From an uncultured Planctomycetaceae bacterium (GTDB lineage Bacteria > Planctomycetota > Planctomycetia > Pirellulales > Thermoguttaceae), in contig CAMJTU010000006.1 of NCBI GenBank assembly GCA_946408825.1, positions 1-64,000 on the forward strand: a DNA stretch of 64,000 bases. Direction: 5' to 3'. The position numbers were made by a program, and so were the translations under genes. The notes under the pieces are model-generated. The model was not told the origin of the DNA. It ran no database searches and was given only the letters and a program-made list of their open reading frames with translations. Numbering within the stretch: the stretch's first letter is position 1; each line of letters begins with the position of its first letter. This document shows positions 34,655 through 42,612 of the stretch, piece after piece.

Positions 34655-35227
34655 ATGGAAAGACAAGAATTTAAAAAACCACTATTCCTAGCGAATCAGA
34701 GCGACGCGGCCCGTTACCTTGGCGTCGATAGAGTTACGTTCAATAAGTGGGTAAAAGCTGGGGCGATACAAGGCGAACGTGTCGGAGGCGGCTCGGAGCG
34801 TCAATATCGTGTCTACTATACCGCAGAGCTTGACCAATTCCAACTTGACAGAGCGAAAGAGAAACTAGGCGACAAATTCGATAAGCAATACGAAGAAGCC
34901 CAAAAAATTGTCAGGGACTTTCAGTTCTATAACGACGGACTGATTGAAGATGCAATGATAAACGGCGAATCGTTTTCCGACGCTTGCAATAATGCACGAA
35001 TTGAACCTAGATATTTAAAAGACATGATCACGAAAGATCCACTTCATAACACTCTAGATTCTTTTCGTGATATTTGTAACTATCGACTTGTAAATTATAA
35101 AGGCTTGAATAAGACGCTTAAAATCTGGGTAGACAATCAGATATATTATCACGCGACAGATCCTAGAACCGCCGAAGTCAGATACTTTCCGAATCCAATA
35201 CCAGACGCCGACACACGCTCGAAATAG
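34655..35227 (+). CDS. Helix-turn-helix DNA-binding protein of the element
   Basis: 190 residues from the ATG at 34655 (AAAGG eight bases upstream); the frame is open from 34529 but that part is not convincing. Residues 10-55 (FLANQSDAARYLGVDRVTFNKWVKAGAIQG, then RQYRVYYTAELDQF) are a MerR/excisionase-like winged helix-turn-helix. The remaining 135 residues are charged and unrecognised. By context it is a regulator or excision factor of the element. The 282 bp before it hold no other gene, only a CTGTG/CACAG hairpin near 34460. Confidence 0.65.
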   Translation: MERQEFKKPLFLANQSDAARYLGVDRVTFNKWVKAGAIQGERVGGGSERQYRVYYTAELDQFQLDRAKEKLGDKFDKQYEEAQKIVRDFQFYNDGLIEDAMINGESFSDACNNARIEPRYLKDMITKDPLHNTLDSFRDICNYRLVNYKGLNKTLKIWVDNQIYYHATDPRTAEVRYFPNPIPDADTRSK

Positions 35228-35245
35228 CGCGATAGAAATAGAAAA

Positions 35246-35289
35246 GCGCCGTTCCGTTGAAGTTTACCAGACAATGAACGGAACGGCGC
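35246..35289. terminator. GC-rich hairpin between element genes
   Basis: Perfect 13-bp stem (35246-35258 and 35277-35289) with an 18-base loop, 18 bp after the stop of the preceding gene. No U-tract follows. Confidence 0.55.
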
Positions 35290-35300
35290 CGACTTCCAAA

Positions 35301-35340
35301 AACGTTCAACACGTCGCGATTGTCGCAGACGTCGAACGTT
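35301..35340. repeat. Long imperfect hairpin before the small helix-turn-helix gene
   Basis: AACGTTC (35301-35307) pairs with GAACGTT (35334-35340); inside, ACGTC pairs with GACGT and GCGA with TCGC. It lies in the 5' leader of the gene at 35370 and directly after the hairpin at 35246, and could be an operator or an mRNA structure. Confidence 0.5.
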
Positions 35341-35369
35341 TCCACCCTTAACAAAAGGATATTTTCATT

Positions 35370-35600
35370 ATGAGAAATCGAAATTATCTTGTCAAGGCGG
35401 CCCCAAAACGCCCCTTCATGCGACTCAACGAAGCCGCTGACTATCTGAAGCTTTCCCCCCGTGTTTTGCGCGTTATGGCGAAAGCTGGCGACGTTCCTTG
35501 TAAATCGTGTAAAAACGGAACGTCGGAACGCTTAACCTATTTCTTTTCGCAATCCGCGCTCGATAACTGGTTGAATGGCAACGGGGGGGAGAATCAATGA
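35370..35600 (+). CDS. Small excisionase/MerR-like DNA-binding protein
   Basis: 76 residues. Residues 15-70 (FMRLNEAADYLKLSPRVLRVMAKAGDVPC, then YFFSQSALDNWLNG) form the winged helix of the excisionase/AlpA-like family. AAAGGATATTTTCATT precedes the ATG. The likely role is recombination directionality or control of the replication genes. Its stop overlaps the next start by four bases (ATGA). Confidence 0.75.
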   Translation: MRNRNYLVKAAPKRPFMRLNEAADYLKLSPRVLRVMAKAGDVPCKSCKNGTSERLTYFFSQSALDNWLNGNGGENQ

Positions 35601-36082
35601 AAATGACGTTAAAGGACAACGATTCTTACTCTGACAAGGAAGCCGCGAAAATTCTGGGCGTTCCCGTCGAAACCATTAGAGAATGGCATTATTTTGGGCT
35701 GGGAGACCTTAAAGGGGAAGGCTCTTTTCACCTCGATGCCGACGAAGAAACAAGCGGCGCAGCGTTTAAAAGAGCGCTGTTACACTTGGACGATCCCGAT
35801 TATTTGAATTTTAGGAAGTTCTCTTTGAATTTGCGACGCGTCTCTGACGCGTTGCAAAAGCTAAACAATTTTTGTTCTCACTGGGTGGGAGAACTCCCAG
35901 CATATGCCCTTGGCCATCTTAAATCGCATATCGATACATATATAAGAGTCCTTAAAGAATGTTTCGGCACGAACGAAGCGTTTGAAAACTGGCGCTATGA
36001 AGTCGCGAATCTTCCAACGCCTGACCAACTTTTAAAGCGTTACGCCGATATATGCGAAAACGCCGATAAATTACCTAAGTAA
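35597..36082 (+). CDS. Helix-turn-helix protein with unknown C-terminal part
   Basis: 161 residues, translationally coupled to the preceding gene by an ATGA overlap. Residues 8-45 (SYSDKEAAKILGVPVETIREWHYFGLGDLKGEG) are a MerR-type helix-turn-helix. The remainder is helical and unrecognised (LRRVSDALQKLNNFCSHWVGEL, then LKSHIDTYIRVLKECFG). It could be a partner of the small excisionase-like protein or a regulator of the primase gene 160 bp downstream. Confidence 0.65.
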   Translation: MKMTLKDNDSYSDKEAAKILGVPVETIREWHYFGLGDLKGEGSFHLDADEETSGAAFKRALLHLDDPDYLNFRKFSLNLRRVSDALQKLNNFCSHWVGELPAYALGHLKSHIDTYIRVLKECFGTNEAFENWRYEVANLPTPDQLLKRYADICENADKLPK

Positions 36083-36106
36083 CGATATCGACTAACCAAA
36101 TAGAAA

Positions 36107-36145
36107 AACGCGCTTCCTACGCTGGCAAGTTGAAGGAAGCGCGTT
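36107..36145 (+). terminator. Hairpin before the primase gene
   Basis: Perfect 11-bp stem AACGCGCTTCC/GGAAGCGCGTT (36107-36117 and 36135-36145), loop of 17 bases, 24 bp after the preceding stop. Only ATTGAAAAC follows, so it is a weak terminator at best. Confidence 0.55.
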
Positions 36146-36245
36146 ATTGAAAACACGGATAGAGACAGAGAGCGTAACACGTTCCCCGCTCGACTCTTTT
36201 ATTCTAAATTCAATCCTTGGATTGTCAAGGTTATAGGGAGATATA

Positions 36246-38933
36246 ATGAACAATTTACTAGAAGCGGCTCGACGATATCACGCCGCAGGGCTAAACGTTC
36301 TACCCGCGATTAAATCGGGGAAAAGACCTATTGGAAGCTGGAAGCAATGGACGAAGGAACGCCCCGATTTTGACGCCGTTTTTCCGGCTGGTCTGAAATT
36401 CGACGCCTTGTGTGTCGTATGCGGTCCGACAAGCGGAAACCTCGAAATAATCGACTTTGACCAAAAGGCGGCAAAATTTGACGGCTGGGCAAAACAACTT
36501 CCCGCCGATCTTGTCAATTCACTTCCGACAGAAACGACGCAGAGCGACGGGCGGCACGTCGCGTACCGTTGCGAAACGGTCGAAAAAAATAAGAAGCTAG
36601 CGCGGAACGCTGACGGAACGACGATAGAAACACGCGGAACGGGCGGAATTTGTCTAATCAACCCTACAGACGGCTACAGTTCAATCTGGGGCGACTGGGA
36701 GAGTATACCGACAATCACGCCGGAACAACGGGCGCGACTCTTGGACGCGGCGCGGGCTTGCGACGAACCGCAGACGGAAAAGCCGAAAAAAGGACCGACG
36801 AACGCGACGCGGATCACAAACGCGACGCCGGCGCCGGCGCCAACGTTCACAGGCGAAAGCGTCGCAGACTTTCTACGTTCTAACCTCGATATCGTCCGGC
36901 AGGCGTTGACGCGGGCGGGCTGGGAGTTCCTTAGAGATGAAGGCGACTTTGAACAATGGCAAAGACCGAATCAACCGCAGGCGGGCAAGCTGGGCGGCAG
37001 TCTTTGCACGAACCCGCAAAGCGACGGTTACGGATGCTTCCATTGCTTCACGTCCAACGCGGCGCCGCTCGAAGTCGAAGGAAACTATAGTCCCTTGCAA
37101 CTAATCGCGGCGCTAGAACACGGCGGCAACGAATCGGCGGCGTCGAAGGCTTACGCGCCGAATCGCCGAAACCTTTCTATAGTTGAACTTTTAGATCCTG
37201 ACGAAGTTCACTATTCCCAATCGCTTGAAATGAACGCCGAAGGCGTTACCTATTCGGCTAGGAGCTTGCGCGACGCCTGCATCCAACGGCAACGGGAACG
37301 GCTCGAACGACAGGCGGAAAAAAGAGCGGCGGCGACGCTCGAAGAAATCGACGTCGAAGCCCTTAACAAGTCCTTTCCGCTCAAAGCCTTACCAGATGAA
37401 ATGCAACCTATGACGCAAACGCAGGGCGACCAATACGGAACGCCATACGCGACGATAGCGGCGGCAGGGCTTTCCGCTCTATCCGGCGTCCTTGGATGCG
37501 ACAAAGCGGAATACTCTTATAACGGGATCCCTGTAAACCCGCTCATTCACACGTTCATAGTAGCGCCCAAAGGGGCGGGAAAGTCGGAGACCGTCAACGC
37601 CTTTTTAAATCCTATAGCGAACCAGATAGAAAGGCCTTGGAACGACTGGACAAGAGAGCAACAACGAAACAAGACTTTTCTGGATGCTGAATGGAAGAAA
37701 CTGGAAAGGCAAGCGACGTTGACAGACGAAGAACAAAAACGGCAATGTAGGCTTTCAATGACTCAACGCCTGATTGAATGGGGCGGCGAAAGAATCAGGC
37801 TAGGCGCGGGATCGTCGATAGAAGCTCTATGGTATCAATCCGCAATGAATAGGACGGCGGCAGAGCTTGACGGACGAAAGCAACACGGGATCGTGTTCAC
37901 GCTGGGCGACGCGTCGAAGCTGGTAAAGACGAACACACGCAAAGCAGACGAAGACGCCGCGCTCTACTGGGCAAGAGCTAACGCGATCCTCGACTTTAAC
38001 GAAACTCCACAAAAAGCGGTAACAGACAAAGGGAGAGAGACCGCGAAAGGCGGCGCCGCTTGGATCCTCGACGTTCAACCGAAACATTGTCATTTTGTCC
38101 TTGGCGGCGACACGCTCGCAGGCGGTTTTGACCGTCGTTTTCTTTGGGTAACTTTACCTTCAAAAGATATGGAAGAACGCCCGCAGACGTTCAACCTAGA
38201 ATCGCTGCAAGCCCCTCTCATTAGCTTGTATTTCAACGTTCTAAACTGGAACGGGGGGAAATTCGATTGTGGTTATAAAAAAGAATATGACGACTGGTAC
38301 ACAAAGCAAGTGCGATTCTACAACCAGATCCGAAGCGACGACGAAGATTTAGCCGCGTACCTGAAAACGCAATTTACAAACACGATACACCGTCTAACGC
38401 TGCTCTTGCACTGTTGCGAATGCGTCCAAACTGGGAACGACGTTAAAACAATCGCCCCCAAAACATTCCAAAATGCGGCGCAACTGGTTGAAGCGTACAC
38501 GGAACATCGAATCCTAACTTGGAAGATTATGAAAAACGCGGTCGAACCCTCGAAGCAGAAAACGAAGGAACGAACCGCAGACGCGCCGAAGGCTCTAGTC
38601 GAATTGTCGGAACAATCGCGGAAAACATACTGGGCAGTATGCGCGATCATGCGCAAAACTGGGCGCGGAGCGTCGATAACAGAGATTAACGAAAAAGTAC
38701 GGGCTTATCGTCGCCAAATGGATAGAAAGGCAATCGACGCCGAATTGCTCGACGCTGGGCTAATGTATATCGACCCCGAAACGACGAAGAACGGAAACGT
38801 GATAGCGTCAGGGGAGCGCGTCGCCGTTCCTGTCTATAACCTCGACTCTTTTTCCGGCGATCTTGTCGAATCGCCCGCCGACGAATCGCCCGCCGACGAA
38901 GAACCGACGACGAATAGCCCTTTCTGGAAGTAA
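36246..38933 (+). CDS. Bifunctional primase/polymerase with DUF3987 helicase-like domain
   Basis: 895 residues, the replication protein of the element. Residues 1 to about 165 are the Prim-Pol domain: Asp70 and Asp72 in LEIIDFDQK bind the metal, His104 in SDGRHVAYR is the nucleotide-binding His, and TIETRGTGGICLINP is the third motif. A middle part (about 190-300) has CTNPQSDGYGCFHC, which looks like a PriCT or zinc-containing region. From about 380 the DUF3987 domain follows, with Walker A VAPKGAGKSETV (Lys446) and a possible ATPase core. The C-terminus ends in a repeated SPADE motif. AGGGAG stands before the start. It presumably primes and unwinds an excised circle. Confidence 0.87.
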   Translation: MNNLLEAARRYHAAGLNVLPAIKSGKRPIGSWKQWTKERPDFDAVFPAGLKFDALCVVCGPTSGNLEIIDFDQKAAKFDGWAKQLPADLVNSLPTETTQSDGRHVAYRCETVEKNKKLARNADGTTIETRGTGGICLINPTDGYSSIWGDWESIPTITPEQRARLLDAARACDEPQTEKPKKGPTNATRITNATPAPAPTFTGESVADFLRSNLDIVRQALTRAGWEFLRDEGDFEQWQRPNQPQAGKLGGSLCTNPQSDGYGCFHCFTSNAAPLEVEGNYSPLQLIAALEHGGNESAASKAYAPNRRNLSIVELLDPDEVHYSQSLEMNAEGVTYSARSLRDACIQRQRERLERQAEKRAAATLEEIDVEALNKSFPLKALPDEMQPMTQTQGDQYGTPYATIAAAGLSALSGVLGCDKAEYSYNGIPVNPLIHTFIVAPKGAGKSETVNAFLNPIANQIERPWNDWTREQQRNKTFLDAEWKKLERQATLTDEEQKRQCRLSMTQRLIEWGGERIRLGAGSSIEALWYQSAMNRTAAELDGRKQHGIVFTLGDASKLVKTNTRKADEDAALYWARANAILDFNETPQKAVTDKGRETAKGGAAWILDVQPKHCHFVLGGDTLAGGFDRRFLWVTLPSKDMEERPQTFNLESLQAPLISLYFNVLNWNGGKFDCGYKKEYDDWYTKQVRFYNQIRSDDEDLAAYLKTQFTNTIHRLTLLLHCCECVQTGNDVKTIAPKTFQNAAQLVEAYTEHRILTWKIMKNAVEPSKQKTKERTADAPKALVELSEQSRKTYWAVCAIMRKTGRGASITEINEKVRAYRRQMDRKAIDAELLDAGLMYIDPETTKNGNVIASGERVAVPVYNLDSFSGDLVESPADESPADEEPTTNSPFWK

Positions 38934-38959
38934 ACACGCACACGCAGTGGAAAAAGGGA

Positions 38960-38990
38960 GCCGTCGAAGGGGATCTTCGGCGGCTCTTTG
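38960..38990 (+). terminator. Terminator after the primase gene (repeat family copy 3)
   Basis: GCCGTCGAAG (38960-38969) pairs with CTTCGGCGGC (38975-38984), then TCTTTG. Its 60-bp surroundings match those after the integrase stop. Confidence 0.75.
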
Positions 38991-39001
38991 CTTATCGACA
39001 G

Positions 39002-39027
39002 ACACGCAGCGGATCACACGCAGCGGA
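39002..39027 (+). repeat. Direct repeat ACACGCAGCGGA, two copies
   Basis: ACACGCAGCGGA at 39002-39013 and 39016-39027. Related ACACGCA and GCGGAAAAA segments precede terminator copies 1 and 3, so this is a degenerate extra copy of the same module. Confidence 0.6.
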
Positions 39028-39091
39028 AAAAGGGAGCAACACAAAAACACGCCCTTTCTGGGAAAGAATCGCGACCGGACACGCACACGAA

Positions 39092-39120
39092 GCCGTCGAA
39101 GATCCTCGACGGCTCTTTTT
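39092..39120 (+). terminator. Terminator hairpin next to the right inverted repeat (copy 4)
   Basis: GCCGTCGA (39092-39099) pairs with TCGACGGC (39106-39113) over a 6-base loop, followed by TCTTTTTTTA; the strongest U-tract of the four copies. Confidence 0.8.
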
Positions 39121-39129
39121 TTATCGTGT

Positions 39130-39228
39130 AAAAACCACCCTTAAAAAGTGGTTTTTAAATGGTTTTTTTGTAACTTGTTATTACTTATAAAGTTAGAGCG
39201 AAGAAAAGCCAAAAAACCAAAAAACCAC
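39130..39228. repeat. Right arm of the ~100-bp imperfect inverted repeat
   Basis: Reverse-complement partner of 33386-33486: the outermost 20 bases CCAAAAAACCAAAAAACCAC (39209-39228) match exactly, and the inner stretch around AAGTGGTTTTTAAA matches with few differences. The middle is more diverged. The two arms enclose the sigma-like, helix-turn-helix and primase genes but not the integrase. The following 410 bp (39229-39638) hold the right direct repeats and no gene. Confidence 0.75.
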
Positions 39229-39395
39229 TTTTTTATAGAGAATGTGGGGAAACAGGGGAGTGCGTTTTTTATATTTCTTAAAAACGGGTTTATATTTTCT
39301 CAAAGACTGGTTTTTCTGGGGCAAGCGGTCCCCTGAAACAACACTTTCCCAAAACGCTCGACCCCGTATTTTCTCGACTGGGACCGTTCTAAAAG

Positions 39396-39413
39396 AGACA
39401 CCTAATTAGACAC
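39396..39413 (+). repeat. Inner direct repeat, right copy (candidate att core)
   Basis: AGACACCTAATTAGACAC, one base different from 31577-31594 in the same orientation. Confidence 0.5.
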
Positions 39414-39558
39414 CTAAATGAGAGAATTTTTAAAGATTTTTAAGGAAATAAGAGGATATATAGAATAATACGCTAGACACTGTAACTATAACGACCGTCG
39501 TTAGATATCGTATTTTCACGTGTGTAATTAAAATTCCTTCAAAACCCCTATTGACTAC

Positions 39559-39569
39559 TAGCATTATCT
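39559..39569 (+). repeat. Outer direct repeat, right copy
   Basis: ACTAGCATTAT identical to 31529-31539, 70 bp from the end of the neighbouring chromosomal gene. Confidence 0.4.
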
Positions 39570-39638
39570 TAAAAAAACGAGAGCTTTAGCGGGGAGTACG
39601 ATACTCCTAGCCTCAACAATCGCATTTACACGTTTGCT

Positions 39639-40991
39639 TCATTCGGTGGAAACCTTTAGCAAAACCTTTCCACGCGCCGAAACGAACGGCTTTTCGACAA
39701 TTCGGAATTCACACTCAAGATTAAGCCTGTCAAAATTAAACGCCGATTTTAATTCCTCTACAGTAACTGTACGTCGAGGAGTCACCCAGAAAATCGCAGT
39801 TCCAGGTTTTTTTTGCTCTACTTGAACACAACGCGCTAAAGCCCATGTGCTCTCTTGGCATGAAAGATTTAAATGAGTTATCGAAAAACGCGCGCCATTT
39901 TTATCGATAATAAAGTCGGTACGACGACCGTCTTGTATCTCGAACGACCTGAGTATTCCGTCGTTTTCGTCAATGGGAAGGATACCGTCGTCAACTTGGT
40001 AGCGTATAAACGGAGAAGCAAAATTCCAATATGACGTGCCAACAAGCGTCACAAAACCGTCAGACAGGCGAACAGCCTCGCAATATCCATAAGAGTGCAT
40101 AGGTTCGTAAAGCCACGACCGAGTTTTTTCCCATGCTAGAATGGCACGTTCGCTATGACCGTACCACGAAATGGTAGGACGGCATGTCGCCTGCTCAATA
40201 GTTTTTCGAAACGACGGAGTAGGAAACTCGGAAGCCAAAAAACTTCCTTTGAGCGTTTCAAGAAGTTCAGAGAGCGCCAAAGGCGCCTTTTCCTCACAAT
40301 ATGAGAGAAACTCGGCAAAAGAACTAGGATAACCTCTGAAAAAACGTATACGACGTGCACGACGCGGAATCTTCATGAACGTCTGAATCAACGTGTCAAA
40401 GGAGTAGTGAATATTGAGAACTAACGAATGTCTGAGGGCGTCGTAATAAATTGGAGGACGAGTCTCGTCAAGCGCAACGCTCAGGAGTAAATCGCTTTGG
40501 CGATACCCCAAAGATTCCCAAATATGATGTATGTGCGCCCATTCGACGCCTATCTGACGCGAATCAGAATAAAACTTGAACGGTTCGCCGGTAGACCCGC
40601 CGGTGTATGTAGGCGTTCTTCCTTGGCGGCGAAAAGAGCGATGTTCCAATTCGGTAGTTTGAAGAAGCGACTTGGTCACGATCGGAATTTTAGTCAGATC
40701 CTCAAAGGAACGAAGGGAGTTCGGATTGAATCCATTTTCGGCATAAAATTGAGCATAAAAAGGAACGTTAGCCGAAGCATGACGAACAATTCTCGATACA
40801 TTTTCAAAAATATAAGAACGTTCTTCCTCTAAAGTTGCTTCTTCCTCAAGCCAGCGCCGCGTCGCTCTTGCATTACGATAATCTGAACCAAATCCCAAAC
40901 GCAGAGAATAAGGAACATGAGCGACGGCGTTACCAAGAAAACGCGGGGTTCGATATGCGTTCTTTTTCAGATAGTATATTAGGGACGTCAT
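39639..40991 (-). CDS. CapK/PaaK-like adenylate-forming protein of a polysaccharide cluster
   Basis: About 450 residues from the ATG at 40991; the frame opens at a TTG at 41066 inside the preceding gene. The phenylacetate-CoA ligase/CapK family is shown by LTKIPIVTKSLLQ, YTGGSTGEPFKFYS (the phosphate-binding loop, TGGSTGEP), the RIRFFRGYPSSFAEFL segment, SWYGHSERAILAWE and the C-terminal VDDGILPIDENDGIL region. In capsule and exopolysaccharide clusters such proteins occur as CapK homologues with unproven chemistry, probably activating or transferring an acid. It is the last gene of the cluster, next to the integrated element. Confidence 0.8.
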   Translation of the reverse strand: MTSLIYYLKKNAYRTPRFLGNAVAHVPYSLRLGFGSDYRNARATRRWLEEEATLEEERSYIFENVSRIVRHASANVPFYAQFYAENGFNPNSLRSFEDLTKIPIVTKSLLQTTELEHRSFRRQGRTPTYTGGSTGEPFKFYSDSRQIGVEWAHIHHIWESLGYRQSDLLLSVALDETRPPIYYDALRHSLVLNIHYSFDTLIQTFMKIPRRARRIRFFRGYPSSFAEFLSYCEEKAPLALSELLETLKGSFLASEFPTPSFRKTIEQATCRPTISWYGHSERAILAWEKTRSWLYEPMHSYGYCEAVRLSDGFVTLVGTSYWNFASPFIRYQVDDGILPIDENDGILRSFEIQDGRRTDFIIDKNGARFSITHLNLSCQESTWALARCVQVEQKKPGTAIFWVTPRRTVTVEELKSAFNFDRLNLECEFRIVEKPFVSARGKVLLKVSTE

Positions 40992-41040
40992 CTTCTCATC
41001 ATTCGTTAGCTGTTTCGCATTAAAGCAGGAGGCGGGCGTT

Positions 41041-42228
41041 CTAAAGCATATTTGCACGCGATTCAATTGCTTGACGGTAGATTGAGTTTAAAAGTTCCAC
41101 ATTCTTTTCTGGCGTAAAGTTTTCTTTATAAACACGTCTGGCTCCGCAGCTTAGACGATCGCGCAAGTCAGAATTATTATGAAGTTTTTCGACGGCAGAA
41201 ATAAAACTATGTCGTTCCCCTAAATCGAAGAGGAGGCCGGAGAGATTGTCCTTAACAATCTCTCCGCGTCCGCCAAGATTGGAAGCAATTACAGGAACGC
41301 CCATTGCGCAGGCTTCGACGAGCGTCATAGGCATGCCTTCATACCAAACAGAAGGAAAAACTAAAAACTCGGATTTCTGTAATAGTTCCAATGTTTCAGA
41401 GTGTGATTTCTCGCCCAATACCGTGACATTCGGAGTCGCGTTCAGTCGCACCCAATCTTTCATCGGTCCATCGCCAATAATCGTCAGAGGACAGTCAACC
41501 TCATGCCATGCTTCCAAAAGAAACCTAACCCCTTTCTCTTCAGAAAGGCGACCGATAAAAATCGCCCCTAATTTCGGTTGAACACGCTTACTTCCCAATT
41601 GTGACGACGTTGGTTCAAGAAAAAAGTTGGGCTTAACTACTATTCTTTGTCTAGGCAAACCACCGCGGATGAACAATTTTTTAGCATACTCAGTCAAAGC
41701 CACAAAAACATCGACATTCTCTAATATTGATTTTCGCGTCTCAAGATAAAACGCATATTGCAACGCACGAGTGGAAAATGACGAGGCGCAACCTGATCGC
41801 CATAAAACTCTAGTAGCGCTATGATTTAAACACTCCTCGCACGGAATTTCGCCACGCCTAAGCTGACCTCCAGGGCAAATCAGACGGTAATTATGCAAAC
41901 TTAAAACAGAACCTACGCCGCTGTCTCTAGCAGCCTGAAAAATTGCCGGAGTGAGAACGTACTTATAATTATGAACATGTAGAACGTCAGGTTGAAAACG
42001 ACGAAAAAGGTTAATCGATAAATCATAAATCTCACGCGAAAAACCAAAGTTTAGTGTAGAAATGAATTTTTTCCCAAGTGAATAACGTTCGATCTCAGCG
42101 TTTTCGCACTCTATCGTCTCGACGGCATGACCAGCGCGTCTCAGAAGCTCAACTTCTTGATGAAAAACCACAGATTCCCCCCCTGTAGCATGGGAACCGT
42201 AAAAATTGTGGGCGACAACAACGCGCAT
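41041..42228 (-). CDS. Family 4 glycosyltransferase
   Basis: 395 residues. N-terminal lobe: VVVAHNFYGSHATGGESVVF and VLHVHNYKYVLTPAIF. C-terminal lobe: GAIFIGRLSEEKGVRFLLEAW, IIGDGPMKDW and YEGMPMTLVEACAMGVPVIASNLGG, with the family EX7E motif. It transfers a sugar from a nucleotide donor during repeat-unit assembly at the inner membrane. CX2C-like cysteines near 130-155 (GGQLRRGEIPCEECLN) may bind metal, which is common in one GT4 subgroup. Confidence 0.9.
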   Translation of the reverse strand: MRVVVAHNFYGSHATGGESVVFHQEVELLRRAGHAVETIECENAEIERYSLGKKFISTLNFGFSREIYDLSINLFRRFQPDVLHVHNYKYVLTPAIFQAARDSGVGSVLSLHNYRLICPGGQLRRGEIPCEECLNHSATRVLWRSGCASSFSTRALQYAFYLETRKSILENVDVFVALTEYAKKLFIRGGLPRQRIVVKPNFFLEPTSSQLGSKRVQPKLGAIFIGRLSEEKGVRFLLEAWHEVDCPLTIIGDGPMKDWVRLNATPNVTVLGEKSHSETLELLQKSEFLVFPSVWYEGMPMTLVEACAMGVPVIASNLGGRGEIVKDNLSGLLFDLGERHSFISAVEKLHNNSDLRDRLSCGARRVYKENFTPEKNVELLNSIYRQAIESRANML

Positions 42229-42612
42229 GAATCAACTCAATTGGGATCAGAAAACGACAAAATTGATAAAAAGCAACAAAAGTCCAAGAACAGTTAAATT
42301 AAACGTTCCCCCCACTTAAGAATCAAAATGTCAGGATTTTTAACATCTAGCTTAGGTCGATTCACAAGAGTAACAATTATTCCGTACTCCCTCTCGTCAT
42401 GAATGCGCTCAGATTGCAAATTACTCGCCAAGATCGATAAGCTAATCCATGGATTTCGTCAAACGAAACGTGTACTTACCGAACGAGTAATCAAACATAG
42501 AATCGCTCCATTGTGCGGCAAGTTACGAGGGTTATAGAATTGTCGCCATGATTTCTCGAAATTGGTTTACAACTTGAGGATAGCAGAAAAACTCTTTCAA
42601 TGCATCCTCTTC
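42229..42612 (-). other. Gap in the polysaccharide cluster with a possible gene remnant
   Basis: 384 bp with no complete gene. On the minus strand, about 50 codons from 42452 to the TAA at 42294-42296 are open and read like protein (for example HDEREYGIIVTLVNRPKL, then LILKWGERL) but have no start codon and follow a TGA. This may be the tail of a decayed gene or chance. No promoter or terminator is evident. Confidence 0.25.

Larger units (their letters stand above)
31529..39569 (+). mobile_element. Integrated genetic element of about 8 kb with tyrosine recombinase and primase
   Basis: All seven genes between 31670 and 38933 are on the plus strand, whereas the chromosomal genes on both sides (peptidase, polysaccharide cluster) are on the minus strand. 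The set is typical of small integrative or satellite elements: tyrosine recombinase at one end, sigma-like and helix-turn-helix regulators, and a primase-polymerase/DUF3987 replication protein at the other. Two nested direct repeats frame it (31529/39559, 11 bp identical; 31577/39396, 17 of 18). No tRNA gene is at either end, and no capsid, packaging, relaxase or conjugation gene is seen. Exact ends are uncertain by about 150 bp. The left gap 31319-31669 holds only these repeats. Confidence 0.75.

Noticed and set aside
34357..34656. A 99-codon minus-strand frame in the integrated element
   Set aside because: It occupies an intergenic leader, overlaps the starts and ends of genes on the other strand and contains no recognisable motif.
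39601..39638. Possible tRNA fragment as integration target at the right end of the element
   Set aside because: The sequence cannot be folded into a cloverleaf and lacks a TpsiC-like motif; no tRNA was found at either end.
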